Shown here one piece after another: positions 26,473 to 34,617 of a DNA stretch of 64,000 bases. Each line of letters opens with the position of its first letter. The stretch's first letter is position 1. The position numbers and the translations under genes were made by a program. The stretch is taken from contig CASIBO010000002.1 of the NCBI GenBank assembly GCA_949372755.1, positions 62,001-126,000 of the forward strand, written 5' to 3'. This DNA is from UBA9926 sp018645765 (lineage in GTDB: Bacteria > Pseudomonadota > Gammaproteobacteria > Pseudomonadales > Azotimanducaceae). The notes under the pieces were generated by a model. That model was not told the DNA's origin. It worked only from the letters and a program-made list of their open reading frames with translations, and did not search any database.

Positions 26473-27102
26473 GTGCTGAATCTATTTATCGAAAATTTTA
26501 TTCTGATCTTCGTCGCCATCGACCCAGTGGGGTTGCTGCCGATCTTCGCGCCTTTTACAAAAGGCTTAACAAAATCCGAGGTCATGCAGCTGACACTGCG
26601 CAGTGGCTTCACGGCCTTTTTCGTACTGCTTGCGTTTTGGTGTTTTGGCAGCACGATTCTGTATTACATGGGCATCAGCATTGATTCTTTCAAAATCATC
26701 GGAGGGCTATTCTTGTTTGTGATCGCCTATCAAATGCTGTTTGAGCAACGCCAAGATCAACGTCAAGACACAATGGATAAGGCGATGCGCGACAAAGCAC
26801 TGAGTTCTTTGGCAACTTTCCCGATTGCTATCCCGCTCATCTCGGGCCCGGGCGCCATCGCAATCACCATGTTGATGCAGGAAAAAATTGATGCGTCGCT
26901 CGAACAGCAGATCGTTGGGTTTTCGCCGATCGTTACAGTGCTGGTGATGGCCGCCGCGTCACTTTGGCTATCTTCAAAAGTTGCGAAAGCGTTACCGGCC
27001 TCGGTGATCGGCGCCATTCAACGGGTTTTCGGTTTACTCCTCGGTGCCTTGGCGATCGAGTTGGTGATCGACGGTATCAAAACCACCTTTGGTCTGGCGT
27101 GA
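26473..27102 (+). CDS. MarC-family integral membrane protein
   Basis: A 209-residue inner-membrane protein with six hydrophobic segments. The N-terminal IFVAIDPVGLLPIF and central PIAIPLISGPGAIAI motifs are diagnostic for the MarC/UPF0056 family (YchE, MarC). Function is not established for the family; the historical multiple-antibiotic-resistance role of MarC is not supported for most members. Start is GTG at 26473 with GGAG about 8 nt upstream. It appears to be monocistronic, converging with the SDR gene at 27140. Confidence 0.92.
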   Translation: MLNLFIENFILIFVAIDPVGLLPIFAPFTKGLTKSEVMQLTLRSGFTAFFVLLAFWCFGSTILYYMGISIDSFKIIGGLFLFVIAYQMLFEQRQDQRQDTMDKAMRDKALSSLATFPIAIPLISGPGAIAITMLMQEKIDASLEQQIVGFSPIVTVLVMAAASLWLSSKVAKALPASVIGAIQRVFGLLLGALAIELVIDGIKTTFGLA

Positions 27103-27139
27103 TCAAGCCTGGGCAGCAGTCGGTCCCCTCTGATAACGC

Positions 27140-27955
27140 TCAACGGCCCCGAAACAAAAAGTCTTTAATTTCAGATCGGGCGGCTTGAATATCGGTCGCC
27201 TTGACCCGATCGGTGTCACCGACTTCTTCCGGGACATAAAAATGGATCGGATCGCTATTGTGATAGGCCGCCCAAACCGCATCCGCTATGGCTGAGGCAG
27301 GCATCAGCCGGTAAGCACCCGTGGTGGGCAGGCGATCCAACATTGATAACTCAAAGGGCCGCCCGGAACCTTTCGCAGTTTCAGTCCGCAGCATGGGCGT
27401 ATCGATACAACCCGGTAACACGTCCGCCGTTCGAATGTCGTATTGCTCAAGCTCTAAAGACAAGGCTTCGGTCAGCCCCTTCACCGCAAACTTACTCGCC
27501 GTGTACACCGCGCGCATAGCGTGACCGAAGGTTGCCACCGAGCTTGATGTACTAATGCACAGAGCGTTGTCGGTGCTTTTTAAAAGGGGCAATGCTGCCC
27601 GAATCCCATTGATCACACCAAAGACATTGACCTCGATCACCGCTCGAATGGTGGCGTCAGACATCTCCTCGAGGAGTCCTCCGGGCGCGATCCCCGCATT
27701 ATTAAACAAGATATCCATTCGGTCGCCGCTCCAAGCCGAAAACAGTTTGACCGCCTCAGAAAACGCGTCAGCGTCGGTAACATCTAACACCCCTGTCATC
27801 ACCGCCTCGGAACCCATGGCCGCTTTTGCTGCAGCCAGCGCCGCGGCGTCCAGATCGAACAAGCCCACGCGCCAGCCAGCCTCAGCAAACCGCTGCCCGG
27901 TAGCAAGCCCCATGCCCCCGGCGCCGCCAGTAATAAAAATCGCTTTTGTGTCCAT
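27140..27955 (-). CDS. Short-chain dehydrogenase/reductase
   Basis: A 271-residue classical SDR. TGGAGGMG is at ~9-16, NNAG at ~85-88, the catalytic Ser in STSSS (~135-139), and Y151-xxx-K155 in VYTASKFA. Asp34 at the end of the second strand (GLFDLD) points to NAD(H) rather than NADP(H). The substrate, an alcohol or ketone, is unknown. I chose the ATG at 27955 (AGGAC upstream, canonical N-terminus); the frame runs 27 codons further but that part is not SDR-like. It may form one transcription unit with the acyl-CoA dehydrogenase 292 nt upstream, though the gap makes separate promoters likely. Confidence 0.9.
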   Translation of the reverse strand: MDTKAIFITGGAGGMGLATGQRFAEAGWRVGLFDLDAAALAAAKAAMGSEAVMTGVLDVTDADAFSEAVKLFSAWSGDRMDILFNNAGIAPGGLLEEMSDATIRAVIEVNVFGVINGIRAALPLLKSTDNALCISTSSSVATFGHAMRAVYTASKFAVKGLTEALSLELEQYDIRTADVLPGCIDTPMLRTETAKGSGRPFELSMLDRLPTTGAYRLMPASAIADAVWAAYHNSDPIHFYVPEEVGDTDRVKATDIQAARSEIKDFLFRGR

Positions 27956-28247
27956 CGTTTTTTGTCCTGTCATTGCTGTTTTAGCCGAACCTCGACTCGG
28001 CGTCTTCATCATCATCGTCCAACCCGCGTCGCCCACACGCAGAAGGTCTGTAGACCATGCTTAAGGGCCCTGGCCAAGCCTTACTGAGCGCACAATTTTT
28101 GATGTTATGCGTTGGGACATGGCTCCGACGCATAACGGAAGGCGGCACTGCCTCCCAACAATCTCAACCGCGCTTGTCAGCACAGGTTAATTGACAACTT
28201 GACGCACCGCACCCGTCACTGAAGCCGCCTACGCCAGACGCCCGCAA

Positions 28248-29456
28248 TCAATCCGGCAAGCCCAACACCCGCTTGGCAATGATATTGAGCTGCACTTCTT
28301 TGGTGCCCCCCGCTATCGTTAAGGATTTCTGATAAAGCCATTTCTGGAGCGCTGCGAGCTCGTCAGCATCGGCGGTTTCAGGATCCCATCGCAAGCCCTG
28401 AGACCCCATCGCTGCAACCAGCAGCTCATCTCCATCTTGTATATTCAGTGCGTTCGTGAGTTTTACGGCAGAGGACGTAAAGCCCGGCGCGCGGGAACTG
28501 AGCTCCTCAATCGCCCGGCGTTGCGTGATCCGTTGCGCGTGCGAGTTCATTTCAAATTCTGTGAGCCAACGTCTCAACGCGGGGTCCGTTAACTGTCCCG
28601 ACTGGCTCGAGACATAGCGCGCAACCAACGCAGGCATTTGACTCTTTTCTGATCGCCCGCCCTGAGAGCCCGAGATATTAATACCCGCATGGGTTGAGCG
28701 CTCAAATTGCAGTAATCGCTTACCCACCGTCCAACCGCGGTCGATGCCGCCAATGACATCCTCGAGCGGCACCACCGCATCCGAAAAATGCGTTTCACAA
28801 AATGGCGAGGCGCCGGAAATTAATTGAATGGGTGACACTGTAACCCCGGGTTGACGCATGTCCACGAGCATTAGGCTTATGCCTTCGTGTTTGGGCTTTT
28901 CAGGCGAGGTGCGCACCAGAACAAAAATATAATCGCAAAGGGTTGCATCACTGGTCCACATTTTCGAGCCATTGATCCGGTAATGATCCCCTTCTTTCAC
29001 CGCGCGCGTATTCAAACTTGCAAGATCAGACCCCGCACCAGGCTCGGAATAGCCCATGGCCCAAGCCCCTTCACCCCGCGCACAGATCGGCAACCATTTC
29101 GCTTTTTGCGCATCCGTTCCAAATTCCAAAATAGTCGGCCCAATATAATTGACGCCCCGGCCCGTAAGCGGGGTGCGAGCGCCGGCACGCTTTAATTCAT
29201 CAATCAGCACGTCATATTCAGCCCGTTCGAGCCCAGCGCCGCCATATTCCTTCGGCCAGGTCGGCACGGTCCAACCTCGGGACACCATCGCTTGCAGCCA
29301 AGCCGCAACGTCTTGCGTTAACTCGACCTGGCTACTCCCGAAAGGGATCTGGCCAGGCCCGCGCGCACCTTGCGGGCAATTCGCTTCGATCCAAGCACGG
29401 GTTTCGGTCCGAAATGCTTCAATGGCCACAGTTGAATCCTCCAGGGTTTGGTTCAT
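28248..29456 (-). CDS. Acyl-CoA dehydrogenase
   Basis: A 402-residue FAD enzyme of the acyl-CoA dehydrogenase superfamily. The N-terminal helical domain contains TWPKEYGGAGLERAEYDVL. The middle domain has MGYSEPGAGSDLASLNTRA and the YRINGSKMWTSDA block. The C-terminal helical domain ends TIAGGTKEVQLNIIAKRVLG. The layout resembles the large FadE-type proteins used for branched-chain, sterol or alicyclic acyl-CoAs. It catalyses alpha,beta-desaturation of an acyl-CoA. It is divergent from the first CYP153-like gene across a 424-bp shared upstream region, so a common regulator for alkane or alkyl-chain catabolism is plausible. Confidence 0.93.
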   Translation of the reverse strand: MNQTLEDSTVAIEAFRTETRAWIEANCPQGARGPGQIPFGSSQVELTQDVAAWLQAMVSRGWTVPTWPKEYGGAGLERAEYDVLIDELKRAGARTPLTGRGVNYIGPTILEFGTDAQKAKWLPICARGEGAWAMGYSEPGAGSDLASLNTRAVKEGDHYRINGSKMWTSDATLCDYIFVLVRTSPEKPKHEGISLMLVDMRQPGVTVSPIQLISGASPFCETHFSDAVVPLEDVIGGIDRGWTVGKRLLQFERSTHAGINISGSQGGRSEKSQMPALVARYVSSQSGQLTDPALRRWLTEFEMNSHAQRITQRRAIEELSSRAPGFTSSAVKLTNALNIQDGDELLVAAMGSQGLRWDPETADADELAALQKWLYQKSLTIAGGTKEVQLNIIAKRVLGLPD

Positions 29457-29765
29457 AACCGTTCGTTAAAATCCACGAACGTAACCTAGTATCCCACTTG
29501 CGGCTGCCACTGCAAACGATATCATTCGGCCGACTATGGCAACCCGACCGGCGGGTTGAATCCAAATTGCTAAGGGCTTTGCTTTGATTACCGCCGGTGC
29601 CCATCCCGCCCGCAGCGTGCACGATGAAATTCCAAAATGCCCAACGATATTCATGGAAACACGTCAAACTCGAAAGGTTAACAGCGGGCGCCCGCCCACA
29701 ATCCGGCCCATGCAAACGCTTGCCCGGCAATCATAAAAAGTCCAAAACACCCGCTGTTTGCTGCG

Positions 29766-29794
29766 TTGACAGCCGGCACTCAGCGCTCTCTAAT
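29766..29794 (+). promoter_or_regulatory. Strong sigma-70 promoter for the first CYP153-like gene
   Basis: TTGACA at 29766-29771, 17-bp spacer, TCTAAT at 29789-29794: a perfect -35 and a five-of-six -10 at ideal spacing. An imperfect dyad CACTCA...TGAGTG (29777-29807) overlaps the -10 and the expected start site, so a regulator could occlude it. The predicted 5' leader is about 80 nt. The rest of 29457-29880 shows no gene. Confidence 0.6.
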
Positions 29795-29880
29795 GAGGGA
29801 ATGAGTGGGTCACAACAACGAAGAAGAGCCCACAACGCTTAGAGATCAAATCCACTCTTTAAAACAAGCGAGCGCCGAAA

Positions 29881-31233
29881 ATGAACAATCAGTATTTAAA
29901 CCCAGACGATCAAAACAGAAATGCGTTATCCGAGCGGTTGCGAGGGGGTGATCTCACCGTTTCCAATAAAGACCTTCAAACGGCCTGGGCAATTGACCCC
30001 CACTTCCCCGCGGCCGACATCCCCCTGGACCGACTGGATCCCTCTCATCCAGCGCTCTTTGCCAATGACACCTTGTGGGATCATTTTGCGCGACTTCGAA
30101 AAGAGGACCCAGTGCACTACCACGAACACAGCCTTGTTGGCCCTTATTGGTCAGTGACGCGCTATGACGACATCATGACGGTTGATAAGCACCACGAATT
30201 ATTTTCATCACAGCAGCGTCTTGGAGGCATCACCTTGGGTGGTATCGCCAGAGAGGACGATGATGCCTTTGCCTTACCTATGTTCATTCAAGAAGACCCA
30301 CCCAAACATGATAAGCAACGCAAGGTTGTGACCCCCATGTTCATCCCACGAAACCTTGCCGAACTCGAACCTTTAATCCGGGAACGAGCGGGGCACATTC
30401 TGGATGACCTCCCCATCAACGAGGAATTCAACTGGGTCAAGCACGTCTCCGTTGAACTAACTGGACAGATGCTTGCAACCTTGTTCGATGTGCCCCAAGA
30501 AGATCGCCTAAAACTGGTGCATTGGTCTGACACGGTTCAAAACTTGGGAGATCCGGAATTCTTTGAAACTCCTGAGCAAGGCTTCCAAGAACTATTCGCG
30601 TGCCTTGCCTACTTCACCGAATTTTATGAGGCGCGGAAGAAAGAACCGCCAAAGTTTGACTTGATCTCGATGCTCGCCCATGACGAGTCCACCAAAGATA
30701 TGTCGCCGCAAGAGCTGCTCGGCAATATCATCCTGCTAATCGTTGGCGGCAACGACACTACGCGCAATTCAATTTCGGGCGGCGTCTTAGCGCTTAACAA
30801 GTACCCCGACCAATACGAAAAACTGCTCCAGAACCCGGGCCTCATCCCGAAAATGGTGCCAGAGATTATCCGCTGGCAAACGCCGCTCGCTCATATGGCG
30901 CGCACCGCTTTGGCCGATACTGAATTAGGCGGCAAACACATCAAAAAAGGCGATCGTCTTGCGATGTGGTACATCTCTGGTAATCGAGACGAATCCTACA
31001 TTGATCACGCCGATGAGTTCATCATTGACCGCCCCAATCCCAGGAACCACACCGCTTTTGGGTATGGCATCCATCGCTGTGTTGGTAACCGACTGGCCGA
31101 AATGCAACTTAATGTCATGTGGGAAGAAATCAATAAACGGTTCTCTAAGATCGAAGTGACCGGCGACCCCCTACTGCTAACCTCCAGTTTTGTTCACGGC
31201 ATCCGTGAGCTGCCGGTAACGATCCGAGGATAG
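29881..31233 (+). CDS. Cytochrome P450, CYP153-like alkane hydroxylase
   Basis: A 450-residue soluble class-I P450. I-helix VGGNDTTRNSISGG, K-helix ExxR in EIIRWQTP, and the heme loop FGYGIHRCVGNRLAE with ligand Cys400. The N-terminal pattern (LRKEDPVHYH, then GPYWSVTRYDDIM, then LFSSQ) and MWYISGNRDE match the CYP153 family as I know it. CYP153 enzymes hydroxylate terminal carbons of alkanes, fatty acids or terpenes. No ferredoxin or ferredoxin reductase gene accompanies it, although CYP153 genes often travel with both. Its 3' end overlaps the antisense hydrolase gene by 57 nt. It is similar to, but clearly diverged from, the second P450 at 32271. Confidence 0.92.
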   Translation: MNNQYLNPDDQNRNALSERLRGGDLTVSNKDLQTAWAIDPHFPAADIPLDRLDPSHPALFANDTLWDHFARLRKEDPVHYHEHSLVGPYWSVTRYDDIMTVDKHHELFSSQQRLGGITLGGIAREDDDAFALPMFIQEDPPKHDKQRKVVTPMFIPRNLAELEPLIRERAGHILDDLPINEEFNWVKHVSVELTGQMLATLFDVPQEDRLKLVHWSDTVQNLGDPEFFETPEQGFQELFACLAYFTEFYEARKKEPPKFDLISMLAHDESTKDMSPQELLGNIILLIVGGNDTTRNSISGGVLALNKYPDQYEKLLQNPGLIPKMVPEIIRWQTPLAHMARTALADTELGGKHIKKGDRLAMWYISGNRDESYIDHADEFIIDRPNPRNHTAFGYGIHRCVGNRLAEMQLNVMWEEINKRFSKIEVTGDPLLLTSSFVHGIRELPVTIRG

Positions 31234-32094
31234 CGCCTCTGACTCGAGCGCCTCGCCCGCGGCAAAGCGTTCGATCAGCGCCGCAATCGATGCGGATTCT
31301 GCCTGCATATGCAGATGATGATGACCGGGTACATGAATAACGGTCAAAAGCGGCTGTTCAGTCGCCATCACGACATCGAGCGAGCGCTGCAGCCAAGCAT
31401 TCGATAGATCCGCCACAATCATCAAAGTTCTCGCCGTGATCTGTTGAATCAATTGCTGTAATTGCTCACCGGTTAACTCCAGCGGACCCGAGCCTTTGAT
31501 TCTGGGATCCGTGCGCCAGGTATAACCCTCAACGACCACTGCGTGTCCTCGAGCAACAATCGCCTCGGCAGACGCCGCGCTTTGCCCGGTTGCGTCCGAC
31601 AGTCTGGCACTCATCGCGGCGAGCGTCGGAAACACTTTCAACCGCGCGCCCTGTTTAAACGACGCCGAGACCGATGAGGCCAAGTGCTCGAGCGTCACAG
31701 GCACGTCGTTGGTGCTACAAAACCCATCAATGCAAACGAGCGATGCGACCCGATCCGGAAAGAGGCCCGCGATCTGAGACCCAATTTCCGCGCCCATTGA
31801 ATGTCCTATTAAATGAAAGCGGGACCAACCAAAGTAATCTGCAACGGCTAGGACGTCTCGAATATCCAACAACCCTGAATACAGCTCATGAGGCCTGCGA
31901 TGATCGGAGGCGCCATGCCCAGCAAAGTCCATCGCGAAAATTCGATGGTTGGGCAAGCGCGGCGCCAGCACATCAAAACTATTGGCATTATCCAGATAAC
32001 CATGCAGCGCGATGGTGGGCAGTCCCGTCACCGGCCCCCAAAGCTTGCCTCGGATCCACTGACCGCCTAAATCGATATCTAGGTCTTCAAACAT
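31177..32094 (-). CDS. Alpha/beta hydrolase
   Basis: A 305-residue alpha/beta hydrolase fold protein. Oxyanion region ALHGYLDNANSFD (~29-41), FAMDFAGHGASD (~53-64), nucleophile elbow GHSMGAE with Ser99, and the C-terminal His in the VPGHHHLHM block (~270). It belongs to the broad esterase/epoxide hydrolase/thioesterase-like group; the substrate is unknown. It lies between the two CYP153-like genes on the opposite strand. Its last 57 nt overlap the end of the first P450, and its start is divergent from the second, with 176 bp between start codons. A role on hydroxylated or acyl products of the P450s is inference. Confidence 0.85.
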   Translation of the reverse strand: MFEDLDIDLGGQWIRGKLWGPVTGLPTIALHGYLDNANSFDVLAPRLPNHRIFAMDFAGHGASDHRRPHELYSGLLDIRDVLAVADYFGWSRFHLIGHSMGAEIGSQIAGLFPDRVASLVCIDGFCSTNDVPVTLEHLASSVSASFKQGARLKVFPTLAAMSARLSDATGQSAASAEAIVARGHAVVVEGYTWRTDPRIKGSGPLELTGEQLQQLIQQITARTLMIVADLSNAWLQRSLDVVMATEQPLLTVIHVPGHHHLHMQAESASIAALIERFAAGEALESEALSSDRYRQLTDAVNKTGG

Positions 32095-32270
32095 GCCGTC
32101 GTCCCTACTGGAAAAGCCGGCAGTCTATCCTCTGCAGGCGTGAATTTCAGTGTATTGCAGCCAAGTGATAGCCAGGCATCACGGTGCTCAATTCATCATT
32201 GGGGTCTATGTGCTTTTCTGCTAACGTTTTGCGAGTCCTCTCAATCCAAACGCTAATAAGGCGCAGCGCC

Positions 32271-33590
32271 ATGTCCGACACGTCACAAACCGTCAAAACC
32301 GAGCAACCAGAGCCGTTAATGAGCCCGTTTCTATCCGACAATCCGCCGCCCATCATACGTGACCCTTACAGCGTGCCGATCGAGGCAATCAACATGATCG
32401 ATGGCCGTCTGTTCCAAGAAGATATCCAATTCGCACACTTTGACCGGCTGCGCAAAGAAGACCCTGTCCACTTAAACGAGCTACCCGGTTTCGGCCGGTA
32501 CTGGTCGATCACGAAGTTTGAAGACATTATGTTTGTTGATAAGAATCATCAGCTGTTTTCATCAGCCCATGGCATTTCAATTGGACCGCAAATTGATACC
32601 CCGGAAGATTCCAGCCAGCTTAATTTTTCGAATTTTATTGCGATGGATCCACCCAAACATGATCTGCAACGGGCGACCGTCAGCGGCGTGGTGGCACCGC
32701 CCAATTTAGCAAAACTTGAGAGCACCATTCGAACGAGAGCAGGCGAGATTCTGGACAATCTCCCGGTTGGCGAAACCTTCGATTGGGTTGATCGGGTGTC
32801 GATCGAGCTCACGACCCAAATGCTGGCGACCTTGTTTGACTTTCCCTTCGAGGACCGCCGGAAACTCACTCGCTGGTCCGATGTTGCCACCGCGCCACCT
32901 GGCACGGGCATTGTTGACACCATGGAGCAAAAACGCGAAGAACTCCTCGAGTGCTTAACCTACTTTACCCGTCTGTGGAATGAGCGCGCGGCCCAAAGTG
33001 AGCCGGGATCCGATCTCATCTCGATGCTCGCTCATGGCGAAAATACGAAGAACATGGCGCCGCTTGAATTCCTCGGCAATCTCATCCTGCTCATCGTTGG
33101 CGGCAATGACACCACCCGCAACTCCATCAGCGGCGGGGTCCTGGCGTTAAACCAAAACCCTGCTGAATACGACAAGCTTCGCGCTAACCCATCAATGATT
33201 CCGACGATGGTTTCGGAAATCATTCGTTGGCAAACCCCGCTGCCCTACATGCGGCGCACCGCTAATCAAGATATCGAGCTTCGAGGTAAACACATTAAAA
33301 AAGGCGAACAACTGCTGATGTGGTATCTCTCTGGCAATCGCGATGACGATGTTATCGACCGGCCAGATGAATTTATTATCGATCGCCCGCAAGCCCGACA
33401 TCACCTTGCCTTCGGGTTTGGCATTCATCGCTGCATGGGCAACCGCTTAGCCGAAATGCAGTTGCGCATTGTGTGGGAAGAGATTCTAAAGCGCTTTGCG
33501 TTCGTTGAAATTGTTGGCACGCCAAAGCGGTTGCGGTCCAGTTTTGTTCGAGGTATTACCGAACTGCCAGTTCAGGTTCATCGCCATTAA
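32271..33590 (+). CDS. Cytochrome P450, second CYP153-like paralogue
   Basis: A 439-residue P450 with the same architecture as its neighbour: LRKEDPVHLNELPGFGRYWS near the N-terminus, I-helix VGGNDTTRNSISGG, EIIRWQTPLPYMRRTA, and heme loop FGFGIHRCMGNRLAE with ligand Cys388. It is closer than the first paralogue to CYP153A sequences I recall (RVSIELTTQMLATLFDFPFE, FIAMDPPKHD). I chose the ATG at 32271, preceded by AAGG, over an upstream ATG 29 codons earlier whose extension is not P450-like. Two copies with different substrate-recognition regions suggest different chain-length or substrate ranges. The electron-transfer partners are not encoded nearby. Confidence 0.92.
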   Translation: MSDTSQTVKTEQPEPLMSPFLSDNPPPIIRDPYSVPIEAINMIDGRLFQEDIQFAHFDRLRKEDPVHLNELPGFGRYWSITKFEDIMFVDKNHQLFSSAHGISIGPQIDTPEDSSQLNFSNFIAMDPPKHDLQRATVSGVVAPPNLAKLESTIRTRAGEILDNLPVGETFDWVDRVSIELTTQMLATLFDFPFEDRRKLTRWSDVATAPPGTGIVDTMEQKREELLECLTYFTRLWNERAAQSEPGSDLISMLAHGENTKNMAPLEFLGNLILLIVGGNDTTRNSISGGVLALNQNPAEYDKLRANPSMIPTMVSEIIRWQTPLPYMRRTANQDIELRGKHIKKGEQLLMWYLSGNRDDDVIDRPDEFIIDRPQARHHLAFGFGIHRCMGNRLAEMQLRIVWEEILKRFAFVEIVGTPKRLRSSFVRGITELPVQVHRH

Positions 33591-33681
33591 TTGATGCGTC
33601 GCGCAGCAGGCTGCTTCGGGCATCTGCTGCGTGGGCGGTCTCTCACCTTGCAGGAACCAGGGCCCCTTTCGCTTCACCATT

Positions 33682-34611
33682 ATGACCTTACTGGCCTTAT
33701 CAATCACGATCCTACTGCTAGCCCTGCTCGCCTACCGAGCCTTTCAGCGCGCCTTACTCGTCGATCGCTTTAAATCGCATTTCCAGAGTCTTTATCCCCC
33801 GTCCGAGACCGTGACGTGGCTGGCGCGCCCAGGCCGTAGGCCACTGCTCGCCCACCTTTACAAACCTGCTGACTGGCATCACACCGATCAAAGACCCTGC
33901 ATCGTGTTGTTTTTTGGCGGGGCCTGGCGGGTCGGCAGCGCCTGGCAATTTGCGCCGTTTGCGGCGCGATTATGCGCACTCGGCGCGGTGGTTGTTCTGC
34001 CTGAATACCGAATTAAAAGTCGAGATCGCAGCACCGTCGATGAGGCGGTTGTTGATGGGTTCGCGGTCATGGACAAGGTTCGTGAATCCGCCGAGTGTCT
34101 GGGTATCGATCTCGGCCGCATTAGCGTTGGGGGTGGCTCAGCGGGGGGGCATTTGGCAGCCTGGATCGCGACTGCAAGACACCCGAACGCGTCTCAGGCA
34201 ACCGACGGCTTCAAACCAGCGGCACTGCTTTTGTTCAATCCAGCCGTCAACTTTTCAATTGACCCTCTCGCTTACAAAGGCTACAGCCGACGGCAAAAAT
34301 TTTCCGCGCGGGCGCTGGCGAAACTCAGCGCGCTCGACCCCATGCCGCATCTAGGCCGAGGCCATCCCGACACCCTCATTCTGCATGGCGATCAAGACCA
34401 GCTGGTACCGGTTGATAAGGTTGAGGGGTACGCCGCTGCACTGCAAGAACAGAGCGCGGCGGTCGTTATGACAATCTATCCAGGCCGACACCACGCTTTT
34501 TTTAACCCGACCAACAGCCTCGATGACTTTGAGTCAATCTGTACAAACCTCATTGACTTCCTGGCCGAGCGAGACCTGATTGACTCAAAGGTCGAGCGCA
34601 CCCATTCTTGA
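33682..34611 (+). CDS. Membrane-anchored alpha/beta hydrolase (fold-3/HSL-like)
   Basis: A 309-residue hydrolase with an N-terminal hydrophobic helix (~2-22), so probably inner-membrane anchored. The nucleophile elbow is GGGSAGGHLAAW (Ser153), the acid lies in HGDQDQLVPVDK (~248), and the base His in YPGRHHAFF (~282). The usual HGGG/HGGxW oxyanion motif of hormone-sensitive-lipase-like enzymes reads FFGGAWRVGS here: Phe replaces the His. I chose the ATG at 33682 because the hydrophobic helix starts there; a GTG 17 codons upstream is possible. It follows the second P450 by 91 nt on the same strand and is likely part of its transcription unit. Confidence 0.85.
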   Translation: MTLLALSITILLLALLAYRAFQRALLVDRFKSHFQSLYPPSETVTWLARPGRRPLLAHLYKPADWHHTDQRPCIVLFFGGAWRVGSAWQFAPFAARLCALGAVVVLPEYRIKSRDRSTVDEAVVDGFAVMDKVRESAECLGIDLGRISVGGGSAGGHLAAWIATARHPNASQATDGFKPAALLLFNPAVNFSIDPLAYKGYSRRQKFSARALAKLSALDPMPHLGRGHPDTLILHGDQDQLVPVDKVEGYAAALQEQSAAVVMTIYPGRHHAFFNPTNSLDDFESICTNLIDFLAERDLIDSKVERTHS

Positions 34612-34617
34612 TCGCGC

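Noticed and set aside
26473..27102. Antibiotic-resistance determinant (MarC)
   Set aside because: The family name is historical; MarC-family membrane proteins have no established resistance function.
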